NCBI GenBank assembly: GCA_037447605.1
Contig: CM074812.1
Location: 167,114 to 231,113, forward strand
Direction of reading: 5' to 3'
From: Zygnema circumcarinatum
Lineage: Eukaryota > Streptophyta > Zygnematophyceae > Zygnematales > Zygnemataceae
Length of the DNA stretch: 64,000 nucleotides
Shown here: piece by piece, positions 1-12,307 of the stretch
How the letters are laid out: each line of letters opens with the position of its first letter
Numbering within the stretch: position 1 is the stretch's first letter
Translations under genes and position numbers: made by a program
Notes under the pieces: generated by a model
What the model was told of the DNA's origin: nothing
The model's input: only the letters and a program-made list of their open reading frames with translations
Database searches by the model: none

Positions 1-158
1 CAAAGGCTTGTCCTCTCTGAACTGTCGGTCGTGAACTCCATGTCTGCATGCAGAGTCCTACAGGATGAGAAGCCCAAAAAATGAAAGGGTAGCATGCAGT
101 CACATGCATGTGTATAGACAGAGGAGAAAAATTGTGGCAGAGGCTAGGATTCAGCTAC
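1..158. other. left edge, no separate gene seen
   Basis: No independent coding region is visible. The stretch lies just downstream of the stop of the SPT20-like gene on the minus strand. It is either that gene's 3' untranslated region or, if the GTAAGT at the stop is used as a splice donor, its next intron. Confidence 0.4.
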
Positions 159-3100
159 TTACTTATCGATTAGCTTTAACAATAATCCAAGCTTTCCGTC
201 TGCTCCCACTTCCATCTTCGTAACTGTCGCAACTCCTGGAACAGCGGGCACCACTGCTCTTGCGACAGGTGGAGGCATAGCGGAAGATACTGCACCTCCC
301 CCCTTGCCGGCATCCTCACTGACAGCGGGAGAGGCTCTCATGGCTGTAGGAAGCTCCCCATTGGCTGCAGGAGTTGATGCTGCAGCGGAAGGCGACATCT
401 GACTTCCGGATTTTGAAGGAACGCTGGGCAGCGCAGGACTCGCCGGGACTGCTGCCTTTCCAGGCAGACTTCTTGGACGGGCCGTCTTTTTGCGAGCTGC
501 TTCTTCCTTTTTTCGGTCCTTATCATTTTTGGGGTCCTGCTTCACATCTTGTTTGAGCTCTACCTTCACTTGAAGACCTCCGACAAGCTGCTGCTGCTGC
601 TGAAGCAGAGAATTATCAGGAGCCGCGACAAGAGGGGAAGGGGGAGGAGGAGATTGGTGCACGGTCTGTGGAACACTGATCTCATTCTGAGCTACTATTA
701 TTGAAGGCAGAGGGGGGGCTTCCTCTCCTCCTGAAGAATGATTTTGTAATAGCTGTTGCTGTTGTTGTTGTTGTTGCTGCTGCTGCTGCTGCACTCCAGG
801 TTTGAGCTGATTCTGCATCTGCCTCAGCCTCTCCTGCTCCTGCCTCTGCTGAAGCAGCAGGGGCATGGGAGGGGCTGCATGGCTCGCATCCTCCGCCTCC
901 ATCCTACTGGCATCATCCAGCTCTACCTTCACCTTTCTATTGTCCCAGTCGTCAAGCTCCCTGCCTGCCCCCACTCCATCCTTTTCTCCCCCACCCACCT
1001 TCTGCACCTGCTGCTGTTTCACAGATGTGGAAAGTCCCAAAGTCTTCGAATCATCCCCAGAAAATGAGTCGTTGTTCAGAGATCCTCCCGGAGTTTGAGG
1101 AGTAGAGATTGCCGCAGATGCCGCAGCCACAGCTGCAGCACTTACATGGCTTCCCTGCTTTGTCAAACTTGCCTTTGCGAGCCTTTCCTGCTTCGCCAGC
1201 GCTAACTGCTCTGCCTTCTCCTTCCTCTGCCTCTCTTTCGCCTCCTTTGCCTCCTGCTTCTGCCGTGCCTTCTCCTGCTTTTCTGCCTCCTTCAGTCTCT
1301 TCTGCTCCGCCTTCATGATAGCAGCAGTCTCCCTCTTTCCTAACACGGAATTCAGCATTGCGTTGCCCCCTGCCGGCCCCTTCATCTCGCTGCCTACTCC
1401 TACCTTCTCTCCTCCCACACTCCCACTCCTCAAAAGCTCTCCCTTTGGCGACATGGCTTCAACATAGGAGCCTCCAGGAGGAGGAGAGCTGCCTATACCC
1501 GACAGCGACACGCCCGACATGGACCTGGACATGCCCCCACTCTGAGAAGCTGGAGAGATTGGAGAGGGCTGCCCGACTATAGGGGGACTTCCTACAGGGA
1601 AGCCTCTCCCTCCCCCCACCCCAGAAGCATATCCCGCATGCGAAATCGATCCCTGACCACGCACGAGCCCAAAAATGGATGCTGTTCCGCCACCTGGCAT
1701 AGCCGGAATGGAAGAAGCCCCTGGAGAGCCTACTCCTAGAGAACCTTTAACCCCCCCAGCCTGCTCTCCCTGGCCACTCATTTCCACTTGGGCCTTAGTG
1801 GAGGGGCTAGGTGTCAATGCGCCCGTTCCTATGGAAGCGTCCATAGCAACACCTCCTTCTCCAGCAGGCGGCACAATGGCAATTCCGTATAGAGTTTCTG
1901 ACTGATTTGACTGCTGGGTTGTCTGTGATTTGCCACTTGGCGATTGGATAAGTTTCCGGCGACGGAGGAGAGGTCCTCGCGTGCTGTATCGGTGGTGGGG
2001 TTTACGCCCAATATTCCATTTATTCTGATATGAAAATAGGGTGAAAAGTACGTAAGAATAAAGGATGTGCAGTTAAACTTCGAGAAAACTTAAAGAGGAA
2101 GGTGTAACGAAAGAGAAAGCAGGGCACTTACTCGATTGTAGTTGAGGGCAGAAGCCATGGCTGCCACTTTTGGTGAAGGATCGAGGCAGATTGGGCGTTG
2201 TACTGTTCGTAGAAGGAGCGCCTCTGCTTCCTGGACTCAAAAAACACAAAATTTCAGCCTCAGATTCCTGAAATCAGGTCCACTATCATGACATACTTAA
2301 TGCATTGCTTTAAACCGAAGGAGAAGTGCTGCTCAGTAACGTTTTAGAATACATCATACCAGAAGGTCTTCATATGACCAGTCTTCCCCAGCCATGGCCT
2401 CCACGTCCTTCAATAGAGACTCCATTATTGGTCGAAGGAGCACTCGATGGACTTTCGGAGCTGCCTGACCAGCCTCCAGGGTACTTCCAACGGAAGTTTC
2501 TGAGCTGCCCCCTGAAGCTCCAAGGAAGCTGTCTCTGTAGTCTCTAACCTGAACCAGACCTCACCAGACACATAGGGACTTAGAGGGAGGGAAAACAAAG
2601 TTGGGCTAGAATGCGACTATAACTCCAGATTGGCTCCAAAACAACAATAACTCAAGTTAGTGCAATGGGGATTTGTACCTCACAGAGCACACAGCCGTCA
2701 ATGTATATGCATGGCACATCCTCCAGCATGTCGGACATGAGCCAGCCCTCATCAATTCCCTGCACAAATCGTCGCCCTGTGAGTCGAATCATCTCTCACT
2801 CAGCCACTTTACAAGAAGGAACAGAAAGCTCCACATATATGCTCTCTACAAAAAGCTAAACACATTTTGTGCGCTTACATTCAGGCTTCCAGACTTATGT
2901 GCACATCTTCCAGGAACTGTCCTACATTTCTCCTTGACTCACCTTTAGAAACCTTTCGCTGCTCCGGTCATACGGATATGTGGTTGCTGCCTCCACTTCC
3001 CGCATTGGAGGAAGGCTCTTGCCCTGATGAACGAGCCAGCCAACCACCAATCAACCACCGGGTCATCAGCTTGGCAGACCTGCATCTTCTCCATTTTCTA

Positions 3101-4474
3101 TGTTATAAGACATGACCTGAACAAGGTAGCATTTGAAATTATCGCGCACCTCAGAGGGAAGGCCGATTGAAAAGCCGTTTGACATCAAGTTCACTGCCAG
3201 AGAGACCTGCAGAGCTTCGCAGGTATCAACAGCAAAGGTACCTGCGAGGGAGGTTTGAAGTCCATTCAGCAAAAAAAAAGTCATACTTTACTTGAACAGA
3301 ATGATTACAATACTTCACTCATTTCCCCCAGCGAGATTTAACTTCAACAGAGACGCTGAGAGTGAAATTAGAATGCTTGAATGAGAACGTGAATGAGCGA
3401 CGCACCATTTCGAAACCGTGGATCCTTGCACCGCCTTTTTGCTCTTTCCTGGCTCAGAATCGCCGTGAGGTACCCATGTGACTGCAGGGCTGACTCAGAC
3501 AAAGCCTGCATACCTCAAAATGGAAAGCCTCATCACAAGAAATAAGATCCAGTTCCTTACACAGAGGAATGATTCTCTGGACGAGAAAATCCGAAGCAGC
3601 ACATATGCAAAGTACAATGAATTCAGCAGCTTTGGCGGGAAGCATTTTAACATGTTCAGATGAAACGAACGCCTTTCCACTTCTAAAGGATCATGACTTG
3701 CTTGTGTACGTGTTTTTCAAATCATTCAAAAGCTTGTTGGCCCCTAGAACTACGACAAATGCTGGATTGTATAGATATGAAAAGGAAGAGATGAGCAGGG
3801 AGAAATGTGATAACACGTAGTAGAGCAAGATCCCCAAGCGAAAGGATAGGAGGGCGGGAGGGGAAAACGGCAAATTGAATTCGAAAATGCCTATAGCAGG
3901 ACGTCAAGTGCTTAGCTTCACCGTCTATACGCAATCACACGGAATTCCAATTAGTCTTGCTGCCATTCCGGTGTCCTAGCCGCAAGGTTGACCATGAGTG
4001 AGGAAATAATGCGCATTAACGTAGAACTATTAGGGTAGGCAATGCGCGAAACAATAGGTAACAATAGGGCAGATAATGTGACAATCCATATAAGCGCAAA
4101 TCCTTCACTGACGAGCGTTTCCTGTCCTAGCCCTAATTCCTCACCTCATCTTCTCCCGTTTCTCCGAACAGATCATCGTATCCCTCCCAGCTCCGCTTTC
4201 TTCCCCGCAGACCTCCACCGGCTCCAAACCCTACTTCTGCAACAACGCCTGACTCCCACTCTCGTCCTCCACATTCACCAGCAACTCTCCGGACCTTCAC
4301 TGTTTTTTTATCGTCCTCTGCCCTCTCCCTCTTCTCTCCTCTCTCCATTCCTGCAAACGCCTTCGTCAGTTCTCCTGCTCTGTGTGCAGCGCCGTCCATG
4401 GCGGCCGCTTTTACCGGCGCCTGCAGCTTTGGTACGTAGCGCTTCCCCGTTAATGAAATGCTGAAGGAAACCAT
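159..4474 (-). CDS. SPT20: SPT20-like SAGA complex subunit (plant PHL type)
   Basis: Spliced gene of about 937 codons. Exons on the minus strand: 4474-4145, 3481-3406, 3241-3150, 3023-2943, 2759-2679, 2548-2360, 2230-2132 and 2024-159; phase is consistent at every junction. The start reads MVSFSISLTGKRYVPK, like the MGVSFK opening of plant SPT20. Further family blocks follow in order: NLMSNGFSIGLPSE, YPYDRSSERFLK, WLMSDMLEDVPC, LCEVRDYRDS, EDWSYEDLL and RPICLDPSPK. The large last exon is low-complexity, with a charged Lys/Glu coiled stretch and glutamine runs. SPT20 is known as a structural SAGA co-activator subunit in the nucleus, and plant PHL is linked to flowering. The C-terminus is uncertain because the stop at 159-161 overlaps a good donor (GATAA/GTAAGT), so the protein may continue outside the window. 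Confidence 0.85.
753..796. repeat. CAG/CTG trinucleotide run encoding polyglutamine
   Basis: Repeated TGC/TGT triplets on the plus strand read as about a dozen glutamine codons on the minus strand, inside the last exon of the SPT20-like gene. A second, shorter run is at about 589-605. Such Q-rich tails are usual in plant SPT20 proteins and are likely length-variable. Confidence 0.85.
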
Positions 4475-5287
4475 GGCTCCCCCCCCCTTTGCTGCTCCTA
4501 TGGGAGCAAGGGAGAGGGAGATGAGAGAGGGAGAGAGAGGGGAGAGAGAGAGAGAGGCGACCCGCTGTATAAGGAGGCGGCCACGAGGCCACGTGGCAAC
4601 CCTTGCGCGCTTTAGGGGAGAAAGGGTCAAAGTCAACGGCACGGTCTCGCACGTGTAGCCGCACAGTTCCAGTAGCGTCCAAACTGAGGAGTTCGTTCTG
4701 TGTCGCTGTTGCAGTTCTGCGGCCGTACAGCCTTGTAAAGAATGCTGAGAACGTTTTTTTAACTATCACACGGAAGCGTTACATCTTGTCTCGAGCTAGG
4801 GACTAGAAAGGACATGAGATCGATGCCAATACAGTTACATGAAAGTTAGCAATGATAAGAAAACGGTTCAATGTTAACTGTGACCAGTTCCTCGTGGTTC
4901 CCCAGGCCGATTTTGTCCATGTACATTTGATGGCCTCGCCATCGTGAGATAAATGCCACTCCCCTCCTCATTCAATGCTAACTTGTTGTTCAACATGTAC
5001 AAATGGTTTAGGATCCCAACATAATTGGACTTGAATAGAAATAAGACTAAGTGAATAATGGCAGCGCTCCTATACAGAAAGCTCCTACCAGATGTACTGC
5101 AACAAATGGGGTCTTCTCCAAGGCATGTTCATGCTTGTGCTGTTTACCCAATAGCTGACGGACTTTCTAACCAACAAAGGAAAGGTTGATGTTCTGCCCC
5201 ACTTCTCTGAGAACATAAGCCTCATAGCACCTGAAAGCACAAAGACTTGAAAATCGGTGAAGAGGAGGCACTGGAATTTTTCAGCCA
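4475..5287. promoter_or_regulatory. SPT20 promoter and SNM1-gene 3' region, with G-box
   Basis: No gene is seen here. A perfect palindromic G-box, GCCACGTGGC, sits at 4588-4597, about 114 bp upstream of the SPT20-like start on the minus strand, next to a GA-rich tract (4510-4557). The part from about 4800 to 5287 has no recognisable feature and is probably the 3' region of the SNM1-type gene that ends at 5288. Confidence 0.5.
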
Positions 5288-8200
5288 TCAGTTCATGTGT
5301 GGCGCATACAAGAGATCCATTAAGGACACTCTAAGGGGCGGGGGAGCTGCAACGTGGAAGTAGCGGTACATCACAGCGACATCCCCATAGTCACCTTGAG
5401 GGCCAACCTTACATGGGCTTCTCTCACCCATTTCATTCACTGTTTCCTTCATCTCATCCACCGACTCTCTCACCCTACTCCCTTCGTTCACCGAACATTT
5501 CTTGCCGTGTTCCTCTTGCGTCTCAGCTCCATTTAAACCATCACCGCAACCTCCACTGGTTCCTTGTCGATCGGATAAACATGGCATTACAGCACATGAC
5601 TTCGACCACCTTGATGAAAACGAAGGCTCAACGGGAGCTCCACATGCCCCCTTGTGTTTCTTCTGTTCCGCCACTACCTCCACATTCCCACTGCTCTCCG
5701 GCAAGATCTTCAGCCCATTGCTGATCTTCTGACTACTATCTTGCATCTCCTCTAATTCCTCAAACTCTAAAGACCGTTTCGCATTAGTCGTCTTGGGCGG
5801 CCCGCCAACATCGACACCCTCACCTTCTTGGGTCCCATGAGCCAGCTCTGCATCCATGGCTTCCTCAGCGTTTCCAGATTCAGAAATTGATTTCTTGCTG
5901 ACTTGCAAATCGTGATCCTCACTCTCTGCAGTAGAACCATCCTCCTGCTCTCTCCCATCCTTTTCGACCAGGCATGCAGCTCGGCATCCTCCCGCTTCTC
6001 CCATCTCTGCTTCTCTCTGCGACTCTCGCGTACAACGACCCTCGCGTCCAGAACCTAAACAAGAGCTATGACATAAAGAACTTGAGAGCGATCCGAATAG
6101 CATCAACATCGGAGTCGGAGGAGGAGGAGGTCTCAATGCTCGGAAACACCGCCCATCGTTTCCCGGCGACATGACAAATATGTCTGCGCTAGTGAAGCTC
6201 TCAGGTGCTTCTCCTTTCGTTCCAGCCAAACATAAAAGCTCCCCATTCTCCTCATCTCGTCTCGCCTCAAACTTCTCTTTTTCCAGATTTGGAGACTCAC
6301 CACTCTTCTGACTGTTGCCATTGTTTTCACGGCGGAATTCACCACTCCCTTCATCTCCCTTCCCTTCATACATCCGTTGCAAGCATCCTTCAGAATCGAG
6401 AGGAGTCCACAATATTCTGCTAGGTTTCCAGGTACTTGCAGCTCCAACCTCTGCAAGGGACAGCTCTACATCTGAGCTACGACATTCCTTGCTGTTTGGA
6501 ATCACATGTTTTGGGTTCAACGTCTCTATGGCCATCTTCAGTTCACTGAAGGATGAATGCATGGAATAGCAGACGTGCCAGATTCCAAACTCGTCCTTTT
6601 CAGCTCGTACAGGAGCCGACCGCTTCATTCGCTGCTTCGTCCTTGCACCATCTCCCTGCATATTGTCTTCTCTTGAAACTCTTCTCACACTGGTTTGAAG
6701 GTCTTCATTCATTAGCAACCCGGAACCAGTTCCCTTGTTCCGATCCTGGAAGGTGTACCACTGAGTCGATGGACGAATGAATACAGGACGGTCCTTTCCC
6801 ATCTGATCTGCCTCAGCAAACTTCTGCTTGGCTCGGTCAGAGAGTCGAGGGAATCCTTCGCATACCTGCGAAGGTTCAAATTCGACGGCATTAGAGACCC
6901 CTGTTCTCTCTTCCCATTCTCACACCTCCTGACCCGTCTGTTCCCTTCATATTGGTTCCCATCGTGCTCATCCATTATCCTTCTCAAAATTAGCAGTAAA
7001 CCTCATTAAACATGCACAGAGGATGAAAAGGCTCACATGTAATCGCGTGCTGCTGGGATCATCTGTAATCAGCCCCGGTTGACAAATCATAAATTCTTTA
7101 TAGTACGCGGGCATTGTGGCAGAGTCTACATAGAACTTGAGACCTGTTTGATCATGCACCACTTGTAGCAGATATTCGGCCCCGAGCATGTCGACAGCAA
7201 AGTAGAACAGTGTTCCTAACGGGCTGTCCCAAATCAGACGCAGTACCTAAGAAAAAATCACAAAGAACCCATATCACAATCACAGCCAGAATCACAAAGG
7301 TCCAGAACTTGGATTTCCTTAGAACACCGGTTACAGAATTATGATCCGCACTCCCAAAGGAAAATCTTGCAAAGCATCTTGACAAGCCTGATAAAACTTG
7401 AAACTCAACTAGGAGAGAATACCTGCTGTGCTGCCGCCAGCTTGGAGGGCAGTTCCTGCAGCTCACCGGCGAAGGTGCAGTCAAGATACAGGCAGTCTAT
7501 TTTTTTGCGACCAGTCCTCCATGCCCGAGGAATGCGTGCCAAGCAGTCGGGACTTAATCGACAGTCTCCGGTGTGGAGGACATTGCCCCAACTGCCTTCA
7601 AAGAGAAACATAAGGGCGCCTGAAGCAACGGATACAGCCAGACGAGAACCAGAATGAAGTGTTAAAGTATTCCCAACACACTCCCCAAATATGTTTAACG
7701 ATTGATGTTCAATTTCTTATAAACAGGAACAGTCTTTTAAACTATTCTAAATTTCAAGTGCAAGACACATGCATTTCACCGCTCAGCTGAATGAACAGGG
7801 AGAACCTTGCTTCCACCTTGTGATTCAATTTCCGACCTGTACAGTGATTCGCATCGAAGGCCGTGACAGTGAAGGCATTGTCTGTGTGCATTCCAAGAGA
7901 AATCGGCCTATTTACGCTGATAGGTACAAACAGAGAGGGCTCCAGCTGTACAAGTAACCCCCAAGGTATCAGAAAACGGAAAAGAAATGTCGCGTTTTCC
8001 CGCAAACGATTTGAGTTCTAAATAAGTTGGAGCTGTTCCTGTAAGGAGTAGATCAATACTTACTTTCTTAAAACACAAACAAACCAGAAATACCGCAGGT
8101 ACACATTCAGCCAATTTCTTCGTCAATTTCCATTGATGTTCTACCATTCAAACCCTAAATTTACAGCAGAAGGCCTAAAATTCACCTTGGGGTGCCTGTG

Positions 8201-8374
8201 ACGTATGATATCCAATGACAACTGCGAGCAGTAGATGGGAAATCTTGCATTGCTCTCCAAGCCCTGTGTGTGATCTTTGTGCGCGTGAGAGAGAAAATGA
8301 AAAGGCTTTCTCCGCGACGCTGGAGTCCACGTGTCGACAGAAAAAGGTAACCGAGACGGCATTTCCACCGCCAT
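5288..8374 (-). CDS. SNM1-family DNA-repair metallo-beta-lactamase nuclease
   Basis: About 760 aa from five minus-strand exons: 8374-8186, 7945-7837, 7619-7423, 7246-7037 and 6865-5288, all in phase. It aligns by eye with Arabidopsis At1g27410: LPFSVDTW near the start, the metal-binding HAHKDH motif, FDANHC, HTGDCR, LYLDCTF (beta-CASP acidic motif), AVDMLGAEYLL, IRPSTQWY and WHVCYSMHSS. These are the metal and nuclease motifs of SNM1/Artemis/Apollo-type 5' exonucleases used in cross-link or end repair. The usual HCPG reads HCTG here. The conserved part ends near residue 335; a disordered tail of about 400 residues rich in Glu, Ser and Gly follows, whereas the Arabidopsis protein is about 420 aa. 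The start matches the family N-terminus. Confidence 0.88.
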
Positions 8375-8949
8375 GGCTGCTCCTTATGCAAAGCAGGAAT
8401 GCTGCAATCAAGTTTGGCTCTTCAATAAAACGATTATGAAACTAACGTTATGAATTCATTATATGATTGTGAATCACGACGCGGTAGAATTTCCAAGGCT
8501 GATTATCCCAACCTCAGAAGCGGTCTTCTGAGGGTGTTCACCCTCTAATGCATCACTCAACTTCATGAAGACGAAAAAATGTAAAAAAGGAAATCTAGGA
8601 GTCAAGTACACTTAGTGTATTTTGCTTGTAACTTCACATTCAAGACCTCCTTTTAGGGTATAGATTTCCTCCTTGCCCGTTATCTGGCGCCAGCTCCGCA
8701 GCCTTCCGAGAGTTCCGACAGCCTCCGAACAGGCTCTAAACGAAGCTGCTTTTGAGCTTGGGAATTGGCGGGAAGGCAGGCTGTATCGTATCGTGCCTCT
8801 TTATATTATATGGAAAATATCGTACTGTATCGAATAATATCGTACAGCCCTTTGCATTTCTTGTACCGTACTGCGTCGTACGATCACGGTTGTAGGAGTC
8901 GGCCGTACAGGCCTAGGGTCTTCCTCCTCTGGGCGAACTGTACCAGGAT
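8375..8949. other. intergenic spacer upstream of SNM1 gene
   Basis: No coding region is supported. Around 8790-8890 there is a stretch rich in TATCGTA and GTAC words. The same vocabulary returns at 12.6 kb, 37.9-38.2 kb and 47.4 kb, suggesting old transposon debris. Confidence 0.35.
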
Positions 8950-9346
8950 TAGGGATGGCCCGCGTTATAAAGTCCGATTACATTACATACTTTACAACGG
9001 GTTTAAAAGTAGTAATATAGTACAAAGTAAAACACTTTATTACATATATTATACCCACTCGTTTTGAACAAGTAACGACCGTAGTCGTACGATCGTACGG
9101 TCGTACCATACCAAAATTAGGTCGTTTTGGCGTTGGCGTTGCGAAATGCGTCCGTCTGGTTCACTCTCTGTCTGCTCGTGCAACCGTACCGCATAATACC
9201 GTACAGTCGTACGACCATACGACCGTCCGACCGTCCGACCGTACATGTTGTAAAGGCGTTGTAAAGTAATATATAACAGCCGTTATCTAGTCGACACAGT
9301 TATATAATATAATATATATTATATAGTCGTAATTAAGCCATCCCTA
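8950..9346. mobile_element. hAT-type non-autonomous element (MITE), 397 bp
   Basis: The ends are inverted: TAGGGATGGC at 8950-8959 and GCCATCCCTA at 9337-9346. The flanks carry an identical 8-bp duplication, ACCAGGAT, at 8942-8949 and 9347-9354. An 8-bp target duplication with TAGGGATG-type ends is the signature of the hAT transposon superfamily. The inside has no transposase reading frame. It is AT-rich near the right end and contains a GTACG/CGTAC-rich core (9075-9245) that could fold on itself. The intact target duplication suggests a fairly recent insertion. Confidence 0.85.
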
Positions 9347-9354
9347 ACCAGGAT

Positions 9355-9701
9355 ACGAGGGCATTGGCATACATGACAAGAGTCATAAGGAAATGCTTCT
9401 TCATGCCAAAAAGGCTTCTTAAAATTCTGGTGATTTCAGAGGCACCCTTTTGTTCAGCATCTAGAGATTCATCTGTCACGATAATTGCGAAATACCTTCT
9501 GTTCACTCGTACGCTATCACATCACATCACACCATACATCATATAGCAGACATCACGAGATTCAGAGCACAAGCAAATCTAAAAACATCATTGACTACAA
9601 TGATCTGCTATCATCATAGATTCCAAAAAAAACTACACACATCACAAACCATGGCAAGGACATGGCAAAGACAAGCGACTGAAGCCTTGCAGGAGAAGCC
9701 C
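9355..9701. other. spacer between hAT element and methyltransferase gene
   Basis: Nothing beyond short AT-rich sequence is recognisable. It probably contains the 3' untranslated region of the minus-strand methyltransferase gene ending at 9702. Confidence 0.35.
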
Positions 9702-12307
9702 TCAAATGCCACGCGTTCCAAATCTGTGCCACGGGCTGGCTGGCAGCACTCGCTTCGGCCACACAGTTTGTGTGTGGTCTTCCTGTTTGTGCCTACTCAC
9801 ACTAACGTCATCCCCTTCTAAAATAGGTTCTCCCTCCGTATCTAAACTTCCGTCTGGAGACAAATTGCTCCCTGTCGTTGCAGAAACTTGTCCCTTTGGC
9901 ATGCCCATCAACAGACGGTTTTCTGCAGTGATCTCCGCTGGAATGAGCTGTGTGAACACCTCAAATCTACACATCAACAAAATGAGTTTCCACAGACACA
10001 GTTAGTTTCAAACATGACTGTAAATGCCTCCATCCTCCCTCTGCCCCAATAAGCATTGATGGATTCACCTCAACCATATCCAGCACTAAACAAAAGTGAC
10101 AAAGACGTATGCTCCCTGCTTCATTTTTAAAAAATGCTCCTTATAAGTTCTTGATAAGAAACCTACCCAGCTGCTTGAAGCCGCGATGCACGCTGAACAT
10201 CAATCGCAATAGGGCCCTCCAGCCACCCATCAAAGGCGCCAGGTAGGCTCCTTTTCACCACATGGCCTGTTGGGGACCATGGCAGAGCAAGCTTGCATCT
10301 CAAAACCACTTACTTTCCTAAAGTCGCAGAAATTTGACCAACTGAAACCCCCCGTCGAGAACACATGAAGCTGATAACAAGTAGCAGACCTCAATCATCG
10401 TCCTCCATAAGTATAGACCTAATGCTCATCAACAATTGCACATGATCTGGAAACTACTGATTAAATGTTTATGCAGAAAGTGAGAGGCGGAGGAACTTAC
10501 AGCAAGGCATCACCGCGACAGGTGCATGAGCCCGCAGAGCTAAGTCAAGCACTATGTCCGTCAGCTTCCCGCATGCGTGTACAGAGACTAGCAGCGTTTG
10601 ACTATCAGGTGACACCTGCCGCATGTCTCCTTCTACATAGCGGAGGCGGCCAGCCAGATGTGGCCACGTTTCCAATATGGCTGCCTCCAGCCTCAGGGCA
10701 CTTGCTGAACCCTCCCATGGGAAAAGAAGAAAAATGAAGAAAAATTCTCACTCGTTCAATTCCAATGGCCGTTATCAGACAAATCTTAGGTTATGAAAGG
10801 AAGAGTAACTCTTTCTCGATATTTTGGTCCTTATTTTCCCTTGAAATAGTTTGCAGTAGAGCTGGCCGCTTCCTTATGTCCAAGATCCTAGGACAAACTC
10901 ACCAGGTTTACGCATGTCAACGCATATTGCGGTGCGGATCCGAGGCTCTGAGAGAAGCAGCACCTGCAGTGCTCCCGAGCCAATCAATTGAACAATGTCA
11001 CTTAAAAACTTCAGAACGTTTTGAAACCAGATAAGACCGCATAAACAGGAACGCCAACAAATACAGAGAGCCCGATAACAGAGGAACCAAGAAATGGTCG
11101 TACCCAGGCCAAGAAGCCATGACCTGCCGCCAGGTCGACCACTGTCATTTCATACTCTTTGAATAGGCGGTGAAAGCGCTTTTGAACCCTCCGTCCCACC
11201 TGCCCTGCATTGCCAACTTGAAGGAGCATCGTTCACTTTTTCACCCCATTTTGTTTACTAACGATTTGAAACCAGTGTCTAGCTAAAACGAACAGAGAGC
11301 TAGGAAGCAACTGAGAGTACCAGGATATGTGCAACTACGCTTACCATGAATTCAAACATGAAAACATAGATACAAGTAGATTGCGGATTAAAAAACACTC
11401 ACCTCCCATGCTTCAAAAAATTCCTTCCGAGGAAGACAATTTGCTGCGCATACAACTCTTCCAAGGCGAGCGTAAAGTGTGCCTCCATCAAAGATTGCTG
11501 CATCTTTGTTATCCAAGCGTGATCTTGAAGCAGGGTTCACGTGATGCCCGGCTTTATCAACAAGTCTGCACAAGGCACTGTTACCAATCAGTCGTTCAGC
11601 TTTCAATTCTTTGTATATTAGTGTGTCTTTCTGCCGTTAGAGCCCTACAGCCTGCACAGTTATCGAAAGAGCTTCGAGGATTCTCTTCAATCCGAGTGCT
11701 ATGTGACGGGTTTAAGATCAGGATTCCAAGCGTGAAATAACAGAAGTTTAGGCAGCAAATTCGGAAATTCAGAACTTTTAAGCATTTAGAGTTTGAAAAG
11801 TTTATGTTCGGGTTGAGGAAACCCTAAGAAACTTTTAAAAAAAGAATAAAGGTCCTGACAGATTTCGATCATTAAGCTAGCGATACAATGGGATAAAAAA
11901 ATAAAATTACAATTAAGCAGTACGTTTTGTAACACATTAATATGATAGAATGCAATATGCATAAACTAATGCAGTAGCTTGAAGGATTTCAGGAACCACT
12001 ACCGCAGAGGTTGCAGCTGTCGACGGAGAGTTCTGCCAGCAGCCATGGCCGCCACACGTTCCTCTCCACTGTCAGCTTCCTCTCCGCCTTCCCCCGCTCC
12101 CGCTCCACTCCCCAAGTGCTGCCAGGAGGCGGAGCCAGAAGCCGCCAGCTGTACAGCTCCCCTCTTTCCCGCGGCCTGCAGAGCCAGGTGGCGCGAGAGA
12201 GGGCCGAAGCGCCATAGCCCGCGGCGCAGAGCGGCAGAGGAGATGGAGAATGCTGGGGCAGAGGAGGGAGCAGAAGGCGCCACGTGGCGCACAGGGAAAG
12301 GGCGCAT
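9702..12307 (-). CDS. class I SAM-dependent methyltransferase, probably plastid
   Basis: About 397 aa from seven minus-strand exons: 12307-12003, 11565-11403, 11199-11104, 10963-10903, 10704-10501, 10266-10167 and 9966-9702; all phases agree. The SAM-binding motif is VVDLAAGHGFLAW near residue 175. It is followed by VDMRKP at the end of strand 2, VEGDM, VSVHACGKLTDIVLDLA and AVMPCCH. The later parts GPIAIDVQRASRLQAAGFEV and IPAEITAENRLLMG match a family of plant and cyanobacterial methyltransferases resembling Methyltransf_32, whose substrate I do not know. The first about 100 residues are rich in Ala, Ser and Arg with few acids, like a chloroplast transit peptide; that targeting is inferred. 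An alternative upstream start was not excluded. Confidence 0.75.
12276..12293. promoter_or_regulatory. 18-bp palindromic G-box inside methyltransferase exon 1
   Basis: GGCGCCACGTGGCGCACA, a long palindromic G-box, lies 15-32 bp inside the proposed coding start of the methyltransferase gene. The identical 18 bases occur at 39320-39337 upstream of the pherophorin-like gene. bZIP or bHLH factors bind such cores. If this site is regulatory, the true translation start may be further downstream. Confidence 0.45.

Noticed and set aside
4042-4464. Plus-strand frame opposite SPT20 exon 1
   Set aside because: The minus strand gives the conserved SPT20 N-terminus; the plus frame is its shadow.
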